64,000 nucleotides of DNA. Origin: Parashewanella tropica. Its GTDB lineage: Bacteria; Pseudomonadota; Gammaproteobacteria; Enterobacterales; Shewanellaceae. Shown in pieces: positions 9,018-18,777 of this stretch. The stretch lies in contig NZ_CP037951.1 of NCBI RefSeq assembly GCF_004358445.1, positions 2,591,501-2,655,500 on the forward strand, written 5' to 3'. Both the position numbers and the translations under genes were made by a program. Position 1 is the first letter of the stretch. Each line of letters opens with the position of its first letter. Below the pieces are notes generated by a model. The model did not search any database. It worked only from the letters and a program-made list of their open reading frames with translations, and was not told the origin of the DNA.

Positions 9018-9956
9018 TCAATTGAACTCAGGTGATACTTCTAAGTTAATATTCTTCATCTGTTCGTATACATTTGCATCTGGCGATATCGGTAATCGCC
9101 CTGCTTTGGTAATAGCAGTCTTAGTTGCACGACATACTACACTATCGCCACCAATAGTTTTACTAGATATGACAAAGCCATCTTGTGCTAAGCGAATATT
9201 CACACGGCACGTTTTACCATTCATCGATGGGTCTACCACCAAATTTCGTTTAATTGTTTGAGTGATCAGCGCCTTATATTTAGCAACTTCACTCAACACT
9301 TGGCGACTTCGCGTTTTACTCAATGCCGCTTGTTCAGCCTGCAAAGCTTTTGCTAAGTCATCTTCTTGCTTTTTACGAGCCGCTTCGGCTTCGCGTTTTT
9401 TACGCGCTTCAGCCTCTTTGCGTTTTCGTTCAGCTTCTGCTTTTTGGGCAGCCAACTCTTCTTTTTTACGCTTAATCGCGGCTGCCTTCGCAGCTTTTTC
9501 AGCAGCCCTTTGTTCAAGCTCTTTTTGCTTTCTGACTTTTTCCGCAGCAGCGGCTTTTTGCTTTTCCTGCTGTTCTTTTAACTTAGCTGCACGAGCAGCT
9601 GCAGAAGCTTTAGCGGCTTCGGCTTGTTTTTGTTTACGCTGTTGCTCAAGCTTTTTGATTCTATCTTGCTCTTTTTGCCTAGCTTTACGCGCAGCATCAA
9701 GTTTGCGCTGCAATTCTGCTTGGCGGTCTCTTTCACGTTTAGCAGCATCCGCTTTTTGTTTGCGAATTTCAGCTACTTTTTGTGCAACGGCTTTTGAGTC
9801 AACAACCACAGCTTTAAGTTTGGGCTCTGATGAAGCTTGTGGCAGCGCAGGCGGTTTTTTATCAAAATCGACACTAACAGCTAAAGCCGCAATTGCTCCA
9901 ACATGAATAACTAATGAAATCAGTAAAGGAACAGAAAAATTAGAGTTTTGTGGCAT
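9018..9956 (-). CDS. tolA: Cell envelope integrity protein TolA
   Basis: Inner-membrane protein that reaches across the periplasm to Pal and TolB using the proton motive force from TolQR. 312 aa: one N-terminal membrane segment ([20 protein letters not shown]), a long Lys/Ala/Glu-rich helical domain (about residues 60-215), and a C-terminal globular domain from about residue 220 that keeps the cysteine pair (KTCRVNI, SVVCRA). The low-complexity domain produces long open frames on the opposite strand that are not genes. It starts directly after the tolR stop. Confidence 0.96.
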   Translation of the reverse strand: MPQNSNFSVPLLISLVIHVGAIAALAVSVDFDKKPPALPQASSEPKLKAVVVDSKAVAQKVAEIRKQKADAAKRERDRQAELQRKLDAARKARQKEQDRIKKLEQQRKQKQAEAAKASAAARAAKLKEQQEKQKAAAAEKVRKQKELEQRAAEKAAKAAAIKRKKEELAAQKAEAERKRKEAEARKKREAEAARKKQEDDLAKALQAEQAALSKTRSRQVLSEVAKYKALITQTIKRNLVVDPSMNGKTCRVNIRLAQDGFVISSKTIGGDSVVCRATKTAITKAGRLPISPDANVYEQMKNINLEVSPEFN

Positions 9957-10394
9957 CTAATTTTCCTCCGGCGATTCGGTCATTAATCCTACTGAAGGAA
10001 CACCAGCAGCTTGAAGGCTTACCATCAACTGGATGACTCTATCATAAGGTATATTCCTATCAGCTTTCACAACAACTGGACGCTCTGGTTCAAGCTGAAT
10101 GATTGCCGCAACTTCAATACTGATCTGCTCTAGCGTTTTGGGACTACTGGCAGGACCATCACCATCATTTAGGAAATAATCCCCCACAGAATCAATAGAG
10201 GCCACTAGTGGCGGTTTTCCTTCTGCTGGCAATGGTTCAGACTGAGCTGAAGGTAAGTCGACCTTTACCCCTTGAGTAACAATCGGCGCTGTTACCATAA
10301 AGATAATCAACAACACCAACATCACATCAATGTATGGGACAACATTGATTTCCGCTACAGGGCGACGACGCTTACGTTGATACACTTGCATCAA
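9957..10394 (-). CDS. tolR: Tol-Pal system protein TolR
   Basis: ExbD/TolR-family inner-membrane protein, 145 aa. One transmembrane segment near residues 18-38 (NVVPYIDVMLVLLIIFMVTA) holds the conserved Asp of the proton channel. The periplasmic domain keeps VVKADRNIPYD. Overlaps the 3' end of tolQ by 4 bases, indicating translational coupling. Confidence 0.96.
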   Translation of the reverse strand: MMQVYQRKRRRPVAEINVVPYIDVMLVLLIIFMVTAPIVTQGVKVDLPSAQSEPLPAEGKPPLVASIDSVGDYFLNDGDGPASSPKTLEQISIEVAAIIQLEPERPVVVKADRNIPYDRVIQLMVSLQAAGVPSVGLMTESPEEN

Positions 10395-11080
10395 GCTTGT
10401 TCCTTCTTGGCGTAAGCTTGACGATGCAAAATATTAGAAAACTCTTCCATAAAATTAATGTAAGACGTTTCAAGTTTTTCCACATGATTGCTAAAACGGT
10501 TATAGGCAATAACAGCCGGGATTGCAGCAAACAAGCCCATTGCGGTTGCAATAAGCGCCTCTGCAATACCAGGAGCAACCATAGCCAATGTGGCATTTTC
10601 AACGGCACCAAGCGCAATAAATGAGTTCATGATCCCCCATACCGTACCGAATAGTCCGATATACGGGCTTGTTGACCCAATCGTCGCCAATAGTGATAAG
10701 TTAGATTCAAGACCATCAATTTCGCGAGACAATGTCACGCGCATCGCTCTGCCGGTTCCATCCATAACGGCTTCTGGTACGTTACCGTTCAATTGGCTTA
10801 ATCGAGAATACTCTTTAAACCCAGATAAAAATAAACTGCCCATCCCATGTACACTGTCTTTACGAGCCGCTAACTCTTGATAAAGTTTGTTAAGGTCGAC
10901 ACCTGACCAGAAGCGATCTTCAAACTGAAATGATTGACTACGCGCAGCTGAAATGAGCTTCCGACGTTGAAAAATAACGGCCCAAGAAAGTACTGATAAT
11001 GCTAACAAGGTAAGCATTACTAATTTAACGAGTAGGCTGGCTTCTAAAAATAATCCCAAAAAAGAAATATCAGCTTGCAC
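10391..11080 (-). CDS. tolQ: Tol-Pal system protein TolQ
   Basis: MotA/TolQ/ExbB proton-channel protein, 229 aa, with three membrane segments: near residue 15-35, then after the conserved LATIGSTSPYIGLFGTVWGI, and at IATAMGLFAAIPAVIAYNRF. Forms the stator-like motor with TolR. Overlaps the 3' end of ybgC by 11 bases. Confidence 0.97.
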   Translation of the reverse strand: MQADISFLGLFLEASLLVKLVMLTLLALSVLSWAVIFQRRKLISAARSQSFQFEDRFWSGVDLNKLYQELAARKDSVHGMGSLFLSGFKEYSRLSQLNGNVPEAVMDGTGRAMRVTLSREIDGLESNLSLLATIGSTSPYIGLFGTVWGIMNSFIALGAVENATLAMVAPGIAEALIATAMGLFAAIPAVIAYNRFSNHVEKLETSYINFMEEFSNILHRQAYAKKEQA

Positions 11081-11468
11081 TTAATAGCTCCTGCAAAATA
11101 GTTTGTGGCACCGCGGTAGGCCTCATTTTATTCAATTTGACACATACAACGACGACCTTCGCCTCACAATAACAGTTTTCCTGTTCATCGATGAGAGTTT
11201 GATGAAAAGTCAGCGAAGTCTTCCGGCTGTCAATAATCTTAGACACTACTGTAAGATTTTGTTCAAATTTAGCCGCAATTTTAAAATCAATCTCACAATG
11301 TTTTACTACAAATGCAATGTCGTTTTGTAACAATTGTGTTTGCTGTATTCCAATATGCTTTAGCCACTCCGTCCGAGCGCGTTCGAAAAAATTGAGATAA
11401 TTTGAATGATAAACGACACCACCCGCATCGGTATCTTCATAGTAAATAGAAATTGGCCAACTAAACAT
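11070..11468 (-). CDS. ybgC: Tol-Pal-associated acyl-CoA thioesterase YbgC
   Basis: Hot-dog-fold thioesterase of the 4-hydroxybenzoyl-CoA type, first gene of the tol-pal operon. YYEDTDAGGVVYHSNYLNFFERAR holds the catalytic Asp and the family signature. The start is uncertain: ATG 11468 gives MFSWPISIYYEDTD, close to the E. coli length, while TTG 11501 adds 11 residues. Neither has a well-spaced ribosome site. Confidence 0.92.
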   Translation of the reverse strand: MFSWPISIYYEDTDAGGVVYHSNYLNFFERARTEWLKHIGIQQTQLLQNDIAFVVKHCEIDFKIAAKFEQNLTVVSKIIDSRKTSLTFHQTLIDEQENCYCEAKVVVVCVKLNKMRPTAVPQTILQELLSAS

Positions 11469-11969
11469 ATATGAATTAAATCTAATGCATCTAAATTTCA
11501 AACCTCAACTATAACGCATACTTACAACACTTGTGAATGCAGTTAAGTGGATTTTCAGCCAGTTATTTAGCAAAAATAGGTAGAACTTAACAGTACGTTT
11601 AATTGAGCCATCGTTTTGGTAACTATAAAGTTAAATATTTGTTTAGACTTATCAGTTATTTTCAATCTTGTGCTGAAGATTAGTTTTCTATAGAAGGAAG
11701 CTATTTCTTTTAAATAAAAATAATTTTGTGTATTTAACGGTTTTTCATCATTCCCACTTAACAAGGAAGCATTGAATCATTAACTAAATTAATGCTAAAA
11801 AATGCATCAAAAAAGCATACCAAGCCAATTAAATGCATAAACTATGAAATATCATGCATACAAATAGCCACCCCCACTCAAACCAAACAACCACCATATT
11901 AGTTTTTCTAATCCATAAATCTAGAAAATCTTGCTTGTTAACACAGAACACAATGCATAGAATGTACTT

Positions 11970-12129
11970 GTTTTCTGGAAGGACTGAAACTTCAGTTGTG
12001 AAAACAAAGAACATTTTCAATGGTGTGGACACACGGTTGATATCCCTGGTTCTTAAGGTTAACTTCCTACCTTTTTTTGTTGATTGTATTGTGCATTTTT
12101 GCCCACTTATTTTAAGTGGGCTTTTTTTT
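11970..12129 (+). ncRNA. Candidate small RNA with promoter and terminator
   Basis: A sigma70-like promoter (TTGTTA at 11935-11940, 17 bp, TAGAAT at 11958-11963) precedes about 160 bases that end in a strong intrinsic terminator. No good coding sequence lies between, and no plus-strand gene upstream needs this terminator. An internal hairpin (CTGAAACTTCAG) is visible near 11,984. I cannot match it to a named small RNA. Confidence 0.35.
12101..12129 (+). terminator. Strong rho-independent terminator
   Basis: GCCCACTTA, TTT loop, TAAGTGGGC, then eight T residues. Only the plus strand has the T-run, so it does not serve motY on the minus strand. Confidence 0.85.
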
Positions 12130-12181
12130 GCGTGCTTTTTAGAAATGAAAGATGAAATCAAGGAAAGTAATTTGAGATGAC

Positions 12182-13051
12182 TTATACGCCTTTGCTTATC
12201 TGGATAACAACCCGTCTGTTTTGATCACGGCCAACAATGGTATCGTTCGAAGCTAAATGCTTAGTTTCTCCATGCCCTGTTGTAACAATGCGACTTTGCT
12301 GAATACCATTTTCCATCAAGTATTTTTTAATTTTATTCGCGCGGTCATTAGATATTCGCTTATTCACGTTTCTTGGGCCATAGCTATCGGTATACGCATC
12401 GACTAATACCAATTCGACCTCAGGATCATAAGACAAGTATTCTTGAACTCTCTGCATTTGTTTTTGTGAATACGCAGTTAACTCTTTGCCACCTGATTTA
12501 AAGTTCAAAACCGTAAAGGCAATATCATCGAATGAATATGGTAATAAGTTCGATAAACACTGCCTAAATTGGTTATACATTCTCTTAAAATTTGTCGCTG
12601 ACAAACCAACTGCAACTTGCTGTTCAGAGTGATACCAATCTGTGTAATAAAATGTTGGTTGCATTCCGTTCGCCAATTCACTCAACATTGACCAAGCCGC
12701 AGGCTTTGGAACTTCGCCATTAAAATACCTTTGATAAGTGATTTCTGTAATGGCTTTGTCTGGCGTACCTGGCCGCCATTGAGGAGCACGACTGACTAAG
12801 AGAGCCTTTGTCACTTTCTCAGGTTTTTGCCACATAGCTAATTGAAAGTCGAGATTGATCTTTTTCGAAGCTTGGCTAGAAAATACAGCACTGCCATAAA
12901 GTGGTATTTCATGCTCTAAACGGCATTCTATTGGACTATTTTGAGTAACTCGCCACTGAGATTCATCTAAAGTAGCGACAAAATGACGTAATTGAGCCGT
13001 TGAAGTTAACGGTACAAGTAGTAATCCGGCAATGGTTAATTGTCGCCACAT
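12182..13051 (-). CDS. motY: Sodium-type flagellar motor protein MotY
   Basis: Flagellar T-ring protein needed to keep sodium-driven PomAB-type stators at the motor. 289 aa: signal peptide (MWRQLTIAGLLLVPLTSTAQ), N-terminal MotY-specific domain with RHFVATLDESQWRVTQNSP and CRLEHEIPLYGSAVF, and a C-terminal OmpA-like peptidoglycan-binding domain (VDAYTDSYGPRNVNKRISNDR, GHGETK, GRDQNRRVVI). Being near rnt matches Vibrio and Shewanella gene order as I remember it. Confidence 0.93.
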   Translation of the reverse strand: MWRQLTIAGLLLVPLTSTAQLRHFVATLDESQWRVTQNSPIECRLEHEIPLYGSAVFSSQASKKINLDFQLAMWQKPEKVTKALLVSRAPQWRPGTPDKAITEITYQRYFNGEVPKPAAWSMLSELANGMQPTFYYTDWYHSEQQVAVGLSATNFKRMYNQFRQCLSNLLPYSFDDIAFTVLNFKSGGKELTAYSQKQMQRVQEYLSYDPEVELVLVDAYTDSYGPRNVNKRISNDRANKIKKYLMENGIQQSRIVTTGHGETKHLASNDTIVGRDQNRRVVIQISKGV

Positions 13052-13135
13052 AGTTTGATCTCTTTTTGAATCCTCTATTTGTTATCGGCTTAATGTTTAA
13101 CTTCTTTAACAAAAGTTTTATTCGAAACTTGGTGG

Positions 13136-13780
13136 TTATTTATAGAATTTATCTAATGGGCTATAGATGTGTGCCAAAGCGTATTTTTCGTAGTCAAAAC
13201 CGACATCCATACTGGTTCGTTGTAATTTAGTCGCTTGTTGGTAATATTTGGTAGTTAGAGTAGCGAGTTCATCATAATCTTTTCTACTGATACTCAAAAA
13301 ATCATCAACATTGCCTAATTTCAATTCTTTCAAGTTTTGATTTAACGAGTCAAGCGTACTCATGGTGTATTGTTCAATAAAAGCAGTTCCAACAGCCTTG
13401 CGCCCTAAAATATGGGCCGTTTCTTTCGTGGGTAACTTATAATAGCTTTGCTGAAGTAAAACAAGATCACTGGTTAATCTTGAACCTAAAGATGATGAAG
13501 AGTCTACAGCATTCAATTCATCTTCAATATTTTGAACTTCAGATATATTGAGATTTTGATCCAAGTTCTTATTCATTTGCTCTAACAGTTCTTGAAGGTA
13601 AATCACTTGATGAATGTAATCTCGATGAACTGAAGGTACGTCAATAATACCAAGGGATGACTTAACACGCTCAAAAGCAATAGATAAATCCTCTTGGTTA
13701 TTACTCATTGATGATGCATTAGCTAGTGGTAATTGCATTAGCAAAGTAATGAATAAACCTATTCTAAAACTTTTCAACAT
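13136..13780 (-). CDS. Exported protein of unknown function
   Basis: 214 aa from the ATG at 13780, which begins a clear signal peptide (MLKSFRIGLFITLLMQLPLANA). The longer frame to 13885 adds an unlikely polar leader. The mature protein is mostly helical and rich in Leu, Gln, Asn and Asp, with no cysteines seen and no motif I recognise. It lies upstream of motY on the same strand with an 84-base gap, so it may be transcribed separately. Confidence 0.7.
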   Translation of the reverse strand: MLKSFRIGLFITLLMQLPLANASSMSNNQEDLSIAFERVKSSLGIIDVPSVHRDYIHQVIYLQELLEQMNKNLDQNLNISEVQNIEDELNAVDSSSSLGSRLTSDLVLLQQSYYKLPTKETAHILGRKAVGTAFIEQYTMSTLDSLNQNLKELKLGNVDDFLSISRKDYDELATLTTKYYQQATKLQRTSMDVGFDYEKYALAHIYSPLDKFYK

Positions 13781-14178
13781 AATTCTTATCAGCTTTGTAT
13801 GAATTGAAGTCTGATTATAATTGAGTGCCGATGCACTTTTGAAATTGTAGAACCTTTTATTCCTTGTCGACTGCTGTAATAACACTGGTGTAAATCAAGT
13901 ATCGAAAATGTATTTCCATATGATTTTATTATCTTTTTCAAATCAGGCTCGAGTTATTATTCAATACGGTTATTTTTGACATAAAAAGAAACATAAACAC
14001 AAATTAATGCAGAGTTTATTTGAGCTTTCACAGTTGAACATTTGTAAGATGCAAAACTAAAGACCAATTTACACATATTTTCTTGTGTAACAACAGAACT
14101 TAAATGACACCAAGCCGTTAATAAAGGATAATCTTACTCGCATTCTTTTTTTAGCAGACCATTTTTCAGAGTTATTTC
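13781..14178. other. Intergenic region upstream of rnt
   Basis: About 400 AT-rich bases between divergent genes. Apart from a possible rnt promoter at 14104-14132 I see no gene or strong structure. Confidence 0.5.
14104..14132 (+). promoter_or_regulatory. Possible rnt promoter
   Basis: ATGACA, 17 bp, GATAAT, 46 bases before the rnt start. Confidence 0.35.
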
Positions 14179-14841
14179 ATGAGCGAAACATTCGATCCAA
14201 ACAAACTAAAATATAGATTTCGTGGCTTCTTTCCAGTTGTTATAGATGTTGAAACAGCAGGTTTTAATGCTAATACTGACGCATTGCTCGAAATCGCCGT
14301 CACTCTGTTAAAAATGAATGATGAAGGTGAACTTGTGCTTGATAAAACCCTGCATTATCACATCGAACCTTTTGAAGGTGCGAATATTGAACCAGCGGCA
14401 ATCGAATTTAACGGTATAGATCCAACCAACCCACTTCGAGGCGCTGTCGACGAAAAAGAAGCCTTTAAAGAAATCGTCAAAGAAGTGAAAAAAGCCCAAA
14501 AAGCGTCGGAATGTCATCGTTCCATTATCGTAGCCCACAATGCTGCATTCGATCATGGATTCGTTAGCCAAGCTATCGAGCGTAACAAGATTAAACGCTC
14601 ACCCTTCCACCCGTTTGCAACTTTCGATACAGCATCTTTGTCTGGATTGGCACTAGGTCATACCGTATTAGCAAAAGCCTGCGAAAACGCAGGAATCGAC
14701 TTTGATAATAAAGAAGCTCACTCAGCGTTGTATGACACTGAACGCACAGCTGAACTCTTCTGCCATATTGTCAATAAATGGAAAGCTCTAGGTGGCTGGC
14801 CACTCGTGACTCCAGAACAAGATCCACAATCAGAAGGTTAA
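14179..14841 (+). CDS. rnt: Ribonuclease T
   Basis: DEDD-family 3'-5' exoribonuclease that trims the CCA end of tRNAs and matures 5S and 23S rRNA. 220 aa, usual length. Exo motif I is [10 protein letters not shown] (Asp and Glu), motif [12 protein letters not shown], motif [18 protein letters not shown] with the catalytic His and Asp. The next gene starts 3 bases after the stop, so the two are probably co-transcribed. Confidence 0.97.
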   Translation: MSETFDPNKLKYRFRGFFPVVIDVETAGFNANTDALLEIAVTLLKMNDEGELVLDKTLHYHIEPFEGANIEPAAIEFNGIDPTNPLRGAVDEKEAFKEIVKEVKKAQKASECHRSIIVAHNAAFDHGFVSQAIERNKIKRSPFHPFATFDTASLSGLALGHTVLAKACENAGIDFDNKEAHSALYDTERTAELFCHIVNKWKALGGWPLVTPEQDPQSEG

Positions 14842-14843
14842 CT

Positions 14844-15776
14844 ATGGATAAGCCACTGCATATTAATACTCCACTTATTCAATCATTGACTCTTGGGCAA
14901 AGATTGAACGCCAATGTTTGGCTTAAGATGGATGCTATGCAACCCAGTGGCTCTTTTAAGACTCGAGGCATAGGTCATGCTTGCCAGCAATATGTGAAGC
15001 AAGGCGCAAAAGGCTTTGTTTCATCTTCTGGTGGCAATGCGGGTTTAGCGGTCGCCTATTGTGGGCGAAAGCTAAACATTCCTGTTACGGTTTATGTACC
15101 GACAACCACCAAACAGCGCGCCATCGATTTAATTGAAACAGAAGGTGCAACCGTTATTGTAAAAGGAGACAACTGGGCTCAAGCACATGCCTGTGCCATA
15201 CAAGATTGCTCAGAAGATATCCGATACGTTCACCCGTTTGATGCACCTGAAATCTGGCAAGGTCACGCTACCGTTATTGATGAGGTGTTTGAAGCGGGCT
15301 TAAAACCTGATGCTGTAGTACTTTCTGTCGGTGGTGGCGGTTTATTATGTGGTGTGGTTGAAGGGCTAAAAAGAAATAACGTTTCAAACATACCGATTCT
15401 AGCTGCTGAAACCATTGGAGCTGATTCTTTTGCACAAGCCTGTGAAGCCAAAGAACTTGTAGATATAAAGAACATTACCAGTATTGCCACTTCACTTGGA
15501 GCAACTCAAATTGCAGAGCAAGCCTTTAAGTATTCGAATGAATACCCTATCACAAATTACACTGTCACTGATTTTGAAGCTGTAAGCGGCTGTAAAACAC
15601 TTCTCGAAGAACATCGAGTTCTTACTGAACCGGCATGCGGTGCATCCGTTGCAGCAGTATTGAAAACCGATGATCCATTTTGGCAAAATAAAAAGAACAT
15701 TCTTGTCATTGTCTGTGGTGGTGTCGGAGTAACCACTGACCAACTTGATGTTTGGTATCGAACTCTAGCACATTGA
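14844..15776 (+). CDS. PLP-dependent serine/threonine dehydratase family protein
   Basis: Fold-type II PLP enzyme, about 310 aa, that probably deaminates L-serine or L-threonine to a 2-oxo acid. The PLP lysine is in SGSFKTRG near residue 38; SSSGGNAGLA binds the substrate carboxylate, and SVGGGGLL is the phosphate-binding glycine loop. There is no C-terminal ACT regulatory domain, so it resembles eukaryotic-type L-serine dehydratase more than IlvA. The ATG at 14844 is chosen over an in-frame start inside rnt because the family begins with TPLIQS shortly after it. Confidence 0.85.
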   Translation: MDKPLHINTPLIQSLTLGQRLNANVWLKMDAMQPSGSFKTRGIGHACQQYVKQGAKGFVSSSGGNAGLAVAYCGRKLNIPVTVYVPTTTKQRAIDLIETEGATVIVKGDNWAQAHACAIQDCSEDIRYVHPFDAPEIWQGHATVIDEVFEAGLKPDAVVLSVGGGGLLCGVVEGLKRNNVSNIPILAAETIGADSFAQACEAKELVDIKNITSIATSLGATQIAEQAFKYSNEYPITNYTVTDFEAVSGCKTLLEEHRVLTEPACGASVAAVLKTDDPFWQNKKNILVIVCGGVGVTTDQLDVWYRTLAH

Positions 15777-15793
15777 TTTTTAGTTTCGCCCAT

Positions 15794-15821
15794 AAAAAAA
15801 GCCGCCATTCGGCAGCTTTTT
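15794..15821. terminator. Bidirectional terminator
   Basis: An A-run, GC-rich stem (GCCGCC / GGCAGC) and T-run between two convergent genes; it works in both directions. Confidence 0.75.
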
Positions 15822-15842
15822 CATAAATATTTAAACTCTTAA

Positions 15843-16448
15843 TTATAGAGCATCAGCGTTTTCGCTTAGGTAGTTAGCAACGCCAGCTGGGTCAGCTTGC
15901 ATGCCTTTTTCACCTTTGTTCCAACCAGCAGGACAAACTTCACCGTGCTCTTCGTGGAATTGTAGTGCATCGATCATACGTAGCATTTCGTCAACGTTAC
16001 GACCTAGTGGAAGATCGTTAACTACTTGGTGACGAACGTTACCTTCTTTGTCTACAAGGAAAGAACCACGGAAAGCAACACCTGCTTCTGGGTGCTCAAC
16101 GTCGTATGCTTGACAGATTTCATGCTTAACGTCAGCAACTAGGGTGTACTTAACTGGACCAATACCACCTTCGTTTACTGGAGTGTTACGCCATGCGTTG
16201 TGGGTAAACTGAGAATCGATAGAAACACCGATAACTTCAACACCACGCTTGGTGAACTCTTCCATTCTGTGATCAAATGCGATCAACTCAGATGGACAAA
16301 CAAAAGTAAAATCTAGAGGATAGAAAAAGATAACCGCTGGTTTACCTTTAATTGCATCTTCTAGGTTAAAGCTATCAACGATTTCACCAGAACCCAAAAC
16401 AGCCGCAGCCGTGAAATTAGGAGCCTTGCGGCCTACTAATACACCCAT
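15843..16448 (-). CDS. Typical 2-Cys peroxiredoxin (AhpC/TSA family)
   Basis: Thiol peroxidase that reduces hydrogen peroxide and organic peroxides. 201 aa from ATG 16448 (GGAG eight bases upstream; the longer frame to 16559 is a chance extension). Peroxidatic Cys is in DFTFVCPSELIAF, resolving Cys in GEVCPAGW near the C-terminus, and the MGVLVGRKAPNF start is familiar from Shewanella peroxiredoxins. It is a single gene with its own leader. Confidence 0.93.
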   Translation of the reverse strand: MGVLVGRKAPNFTAAAVLGSGEIVDSFNLEDAIKGKPAVIFFYPLDFTFVCPSELIAFDHRMEEFTKRGVEVIGVSIDSQFTHNAWRNTPVNEGGIGPVKYTLVADVKHEICQAYDVEHPEAGVAFRGSFLVDKEGNVRHQVVNDLPLGRNVDEMLRMIDALQFHEEHGEVCPAGWNKGEKGMQADPAGVANYLSENADAL

Positions 16449-16725
16449 TTTTGATCTCCATCTTATATGAGGAAAATAAATTACTGACCCGAAAATCGAA
16501 TCCATATGACTCACACATTTCATCAGTTCCATGATCAGCATCAACAAAACTAGAAGCATTATAAGATGTGAATCACGGCTGACAAGCCATTTCCTTATAA
16601 ACTGGTCAACTTTTCTCTGCTTAGAAAGTGAAACGATAAAATTTCAACAAAATTCGTACTTTACACACACACAAAACAAGGGCATAAATAGAGTCCTTCA
16701 TAAAAATAACTAAAAAGGTAGAGGC

Positions 16726-18042
16726 ATGAATTCTGTTGTCATCGCTGTAAGCTTGATGATGTTGTTAAGCCTATTTCGAATAAATGTGGTGATCTCTCTA
16801 ACCGTCAGTAGTCTAGTCGCAGGTTTATTAGGTGGAATGGACTTAAAAGCGACGGTTGATGCGTTTAATAATGGCTTAGGTGGCGGTGCAGAAATCGCAT
16901 TAAGCTACGCATTACTTGGTGCATTTGCTGTCGCACTTTCTCATTCAGGGCTGGCTGACTGGCTATCCCAATCTATTATAAAAAAATTAGGCAAAGATCC
17001 TGATAGCAGTAACGTAAAAGTCGTAAAGTGGACAATGTTATTGGCTGTTTTAGCCATGGCTATAAGCTCGCAAAACATTTTGCCTATTCACATTGCTTTC
17101 ATTCCGATCATGATCCCGCCACTACTTGGGTTAATGAATAAATTCAAATTAGATAGAAGGCTGATTGCTTGTATTTTAACCTTTGGATTAGTGACCACTT
17201 ATATGATCCTACCTATCGGCTTTGGTGGTATATTCCTTGATAGCATATTACTTGCAAACTTGAATAATAACGGCTTAAACGTTATTAAAGACCAAGTTCC
17301 ACCAGCCATGCTACTTCCTGCTATCGGCATGATTGTCGGTCTGCTTACCGCCGTATTTATCAGTTACCGCAAACCAAGAGAATATGAAACTCAACATGCT
17401 GTAGCAGCTGAAACTCAAGTAATGAATAAGACCGATTTAATCATTGCTGTTCTAGCGATTGCTTCAATGTTGTCTGTTCAGCTATATACAGGCTCGATGA
17501 TATTCGGTGCGTTAATCGGATTTATTGTTTTCAGCTTTTCTGGCGCAATTCGTAACGTTAATGATCAAGATATCTTTAACCAAGGCGTGAGAATGATGGC
17601 CGCAATCGGCTTTATTATGATTTCGGCCTCTGGTTTCGCTGCTGTGATAAAACAAACTGGTGAAGTGGCTTCCTTAGTCACTTCTATCGAAGCATTAATT
17701 GGCGACAGTAAAGCTTTAGCCGCATTTTTGATGTTGGTTGTCGGACTATTCATCACAATGGGCATCGGTTCTTCTTTTTCAACCGTACCGATTATCGCTG
17801 CGATTTATGTACCACTGGCAATACAATTTGGTTTCTCTCCTGCTGCAACTATCGCTTTAGTTGGCACCGCTGGCGCTTTAGGTGACGCAGGTTCACCAGC
17901 TTCAGATTCAACCTTAGGACCAACTGCAGGTTTAAACGCAGATGGGCAACACGATCATATGCGAGACAGCGTGATCCCAACCTTTATTCACTACAATATT
18001 CCTTTATTGGTGTTTGGGTGGATAGCGGCGATGACCTTGTAA
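16726..18042 (+). CDS. Na+/H+ antiporter family membrane protein
   Basis: 438-aa polytopic protein with about 11-12 hydrophobic segments and the NhaC/ion-transporter superfamily pattern ([57 protein letters not shown]). Cation-proton exchange or amino-acid export is possible; related proteins are also annotated as histidine permeases, so the substrate is not settled. GGTAGAGGC provides the ribosome site. A terminator follows at 18066-18089. Confidence 0.85.
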   Translation: MNSVVIAVSLMMLLSLFRINVVISLTVSSLVAGLLGGMDLKATVDAFNNGLGGGAEIALSYALLGAFAVALSHSGLADWLSQSIIKKLGKDPDSSNVKVVKWTMLLAVLAMAISSQNILPIHIAFIPIMIPPLLGLMNKFKLDRRLIACILTFGLVTTYMILPIGFGGIFLDSILLANLNNNGLNVIKDQVPPAMLLPAIGMIVGLLTAVFISYRKPREYETQHAVAAETQVMNKTDLIIAVLAIASMLSVQLYTGSMIFGALIGFIVFSFSGAIRNVNDQDIFNQGVRMMAAIGFIMISASGFAAVIKQTGEVASLVTSIEALIGDSKALAAFLMLVVGLFITMGIGSSFSTVPIIAAIYVPLAIQFGFSPAATIALVGTAGALGDAGSPASDSTLGPTAGLNADGQHDHMRDSVIPTFIHYNIPLLVFGWIAAMTL

Positions 18043-18065
18043 GTCACAGTAGTGCTATTTTTACT

Positions 18066-18089
18066 AAGGGAGTTTAGGCTCCCTTTTTT
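18066..18089 (+). terminator. Terminator of the antiporter gene
   Basis: AAGGGAG, short loop, CTCCCTT followed by a T-run. Confidence 0.8.
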
Positions 18090-18157
18090 GATCTGAATTA
18101 TTTACATTAGAAAAACTAATATAAAATATCATCATTCCATTTCTTCAAGAGATTCGA

Positions 18158-18682
18158 ATGATGAAACATTCATTACTAATAGGCCTATTGGCAATATCTG
18201 TTAATGCTTCAGCGCAAAGTGATTTACCTTTACACGCAAAACAGCAGTTAATGAACTTCAAAAAACAGCTAAAAAGTACGTTAATTTCTAAATTAAAATC
18301 AGAAGGTTCTCTAGCTGCTATCGAAGCTTGTAATGATCAAGCCCCTAAAATTGCAATTGAAAACTCATCAACCAAATTGCGTATTGGAAGAACAAGCCAC
18401 AAACTTAGAAATACAGAAAATCAACCTCAAATGTGGATGAAACCTTATTTAGAAAAGTATGTTTCAGGTGATATAAGTAAACCTACTGTTGTACAGATGT
18501 CCAATAATCAAATTGGTTATCTAGAACCCATAAAAGTTGGCGTTCCTTGTTTGGCATGCCATGGAACAAACTTATCACCCAATGTGAAGACTAAACTTAA
18601 TCAACTCTACTCGAAAGATAATGCAACAGGTTTTAAACTTGGAGATTTTAGAGGTTTATTTTGGGTGACTTTATCTAAATAA
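18158..18682 (+). CDS. Periplasmic heme-binding DUF3365-type protein
   Basis: 174 aa. A signal peptide (MMKHSLLIGLLAISVNASAQ) and one CxxCH heme motif (CLACH, near residue 134) suggest a c-type monoheme sensor-like or electron-transfer domain of the DUF3365/Tll0287 kind: the pattern MWMKPYLEKYV, IGYLEPIKV and FKLGDFRGLFWVTL fits that family from memory. Function is unknown; such domains often serve as redox or gas sensors, but here there is no attached signalling domain. The start may be either of two adjacent ATGs. Confidence 0.8.
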   Translation: MMKHSLLIGLLAISVNASAQSDLPLHAKQQLMNFKKQLKSTLISKLKSEGSLAAIEACNDQAPKIAIENSSTKLRIGRTSHKLRNTENQPQMWMKPYLEKYVSGDISKPTVVQMSNNQIGYLEPIKVGVPCLACHGTNLSPNVKTKLNQLYSKDNATGFKLGDFRGLFWVTLSK

Positions 18683-18731
18683 CCTGAGAAAACAGGAGTA
18701 GTCATTGACAAAGTTGAGACTTAAGTACAAA

Positions 18732-18755
18732 AAAGAGGTCAATTAGACCTCTTCT
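18732..18755. terminator. Terminator between convergent genes, serving upp
   Basis: AAGAGGTC, AATTA loop, GACCTCTT. A T-run follows on the minus strand, just after upp. Confidence 0.8.
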
Positions 18756-18777
18756 TAAATTGGATTATTAGGTAATA

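Larger units (their letters stand above)
11469..12181. other. Long AT-rich intergenic region, ybgC to motY
   Basis: About 710 bases without a convincing protein gene. The overlapping open frames in 11,829-12,180 lack ribosome sites and recognisable products. The region includes the tol-pal promoter and a candidate plus-strand small RNA ending in a strong terminator at 12,101-12,129. Confidence 0.6.

Noticed and set aside
9262-9906. Long plus-strand open frame (214 codons)
   Set aside because: It is the complement of the Ala/Lys-rich domain of tolA; low-complexity sequence makes all frames open. Ser/Ala/Phe-rich product, no ribosome site.
11829-12180. Two overlapping frames on both strands of about 110 codons
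   Set aside because: No ribosome site, AT-driven composition and no family; the plus-strand promoter and terminator fit a noncoding RNA better.
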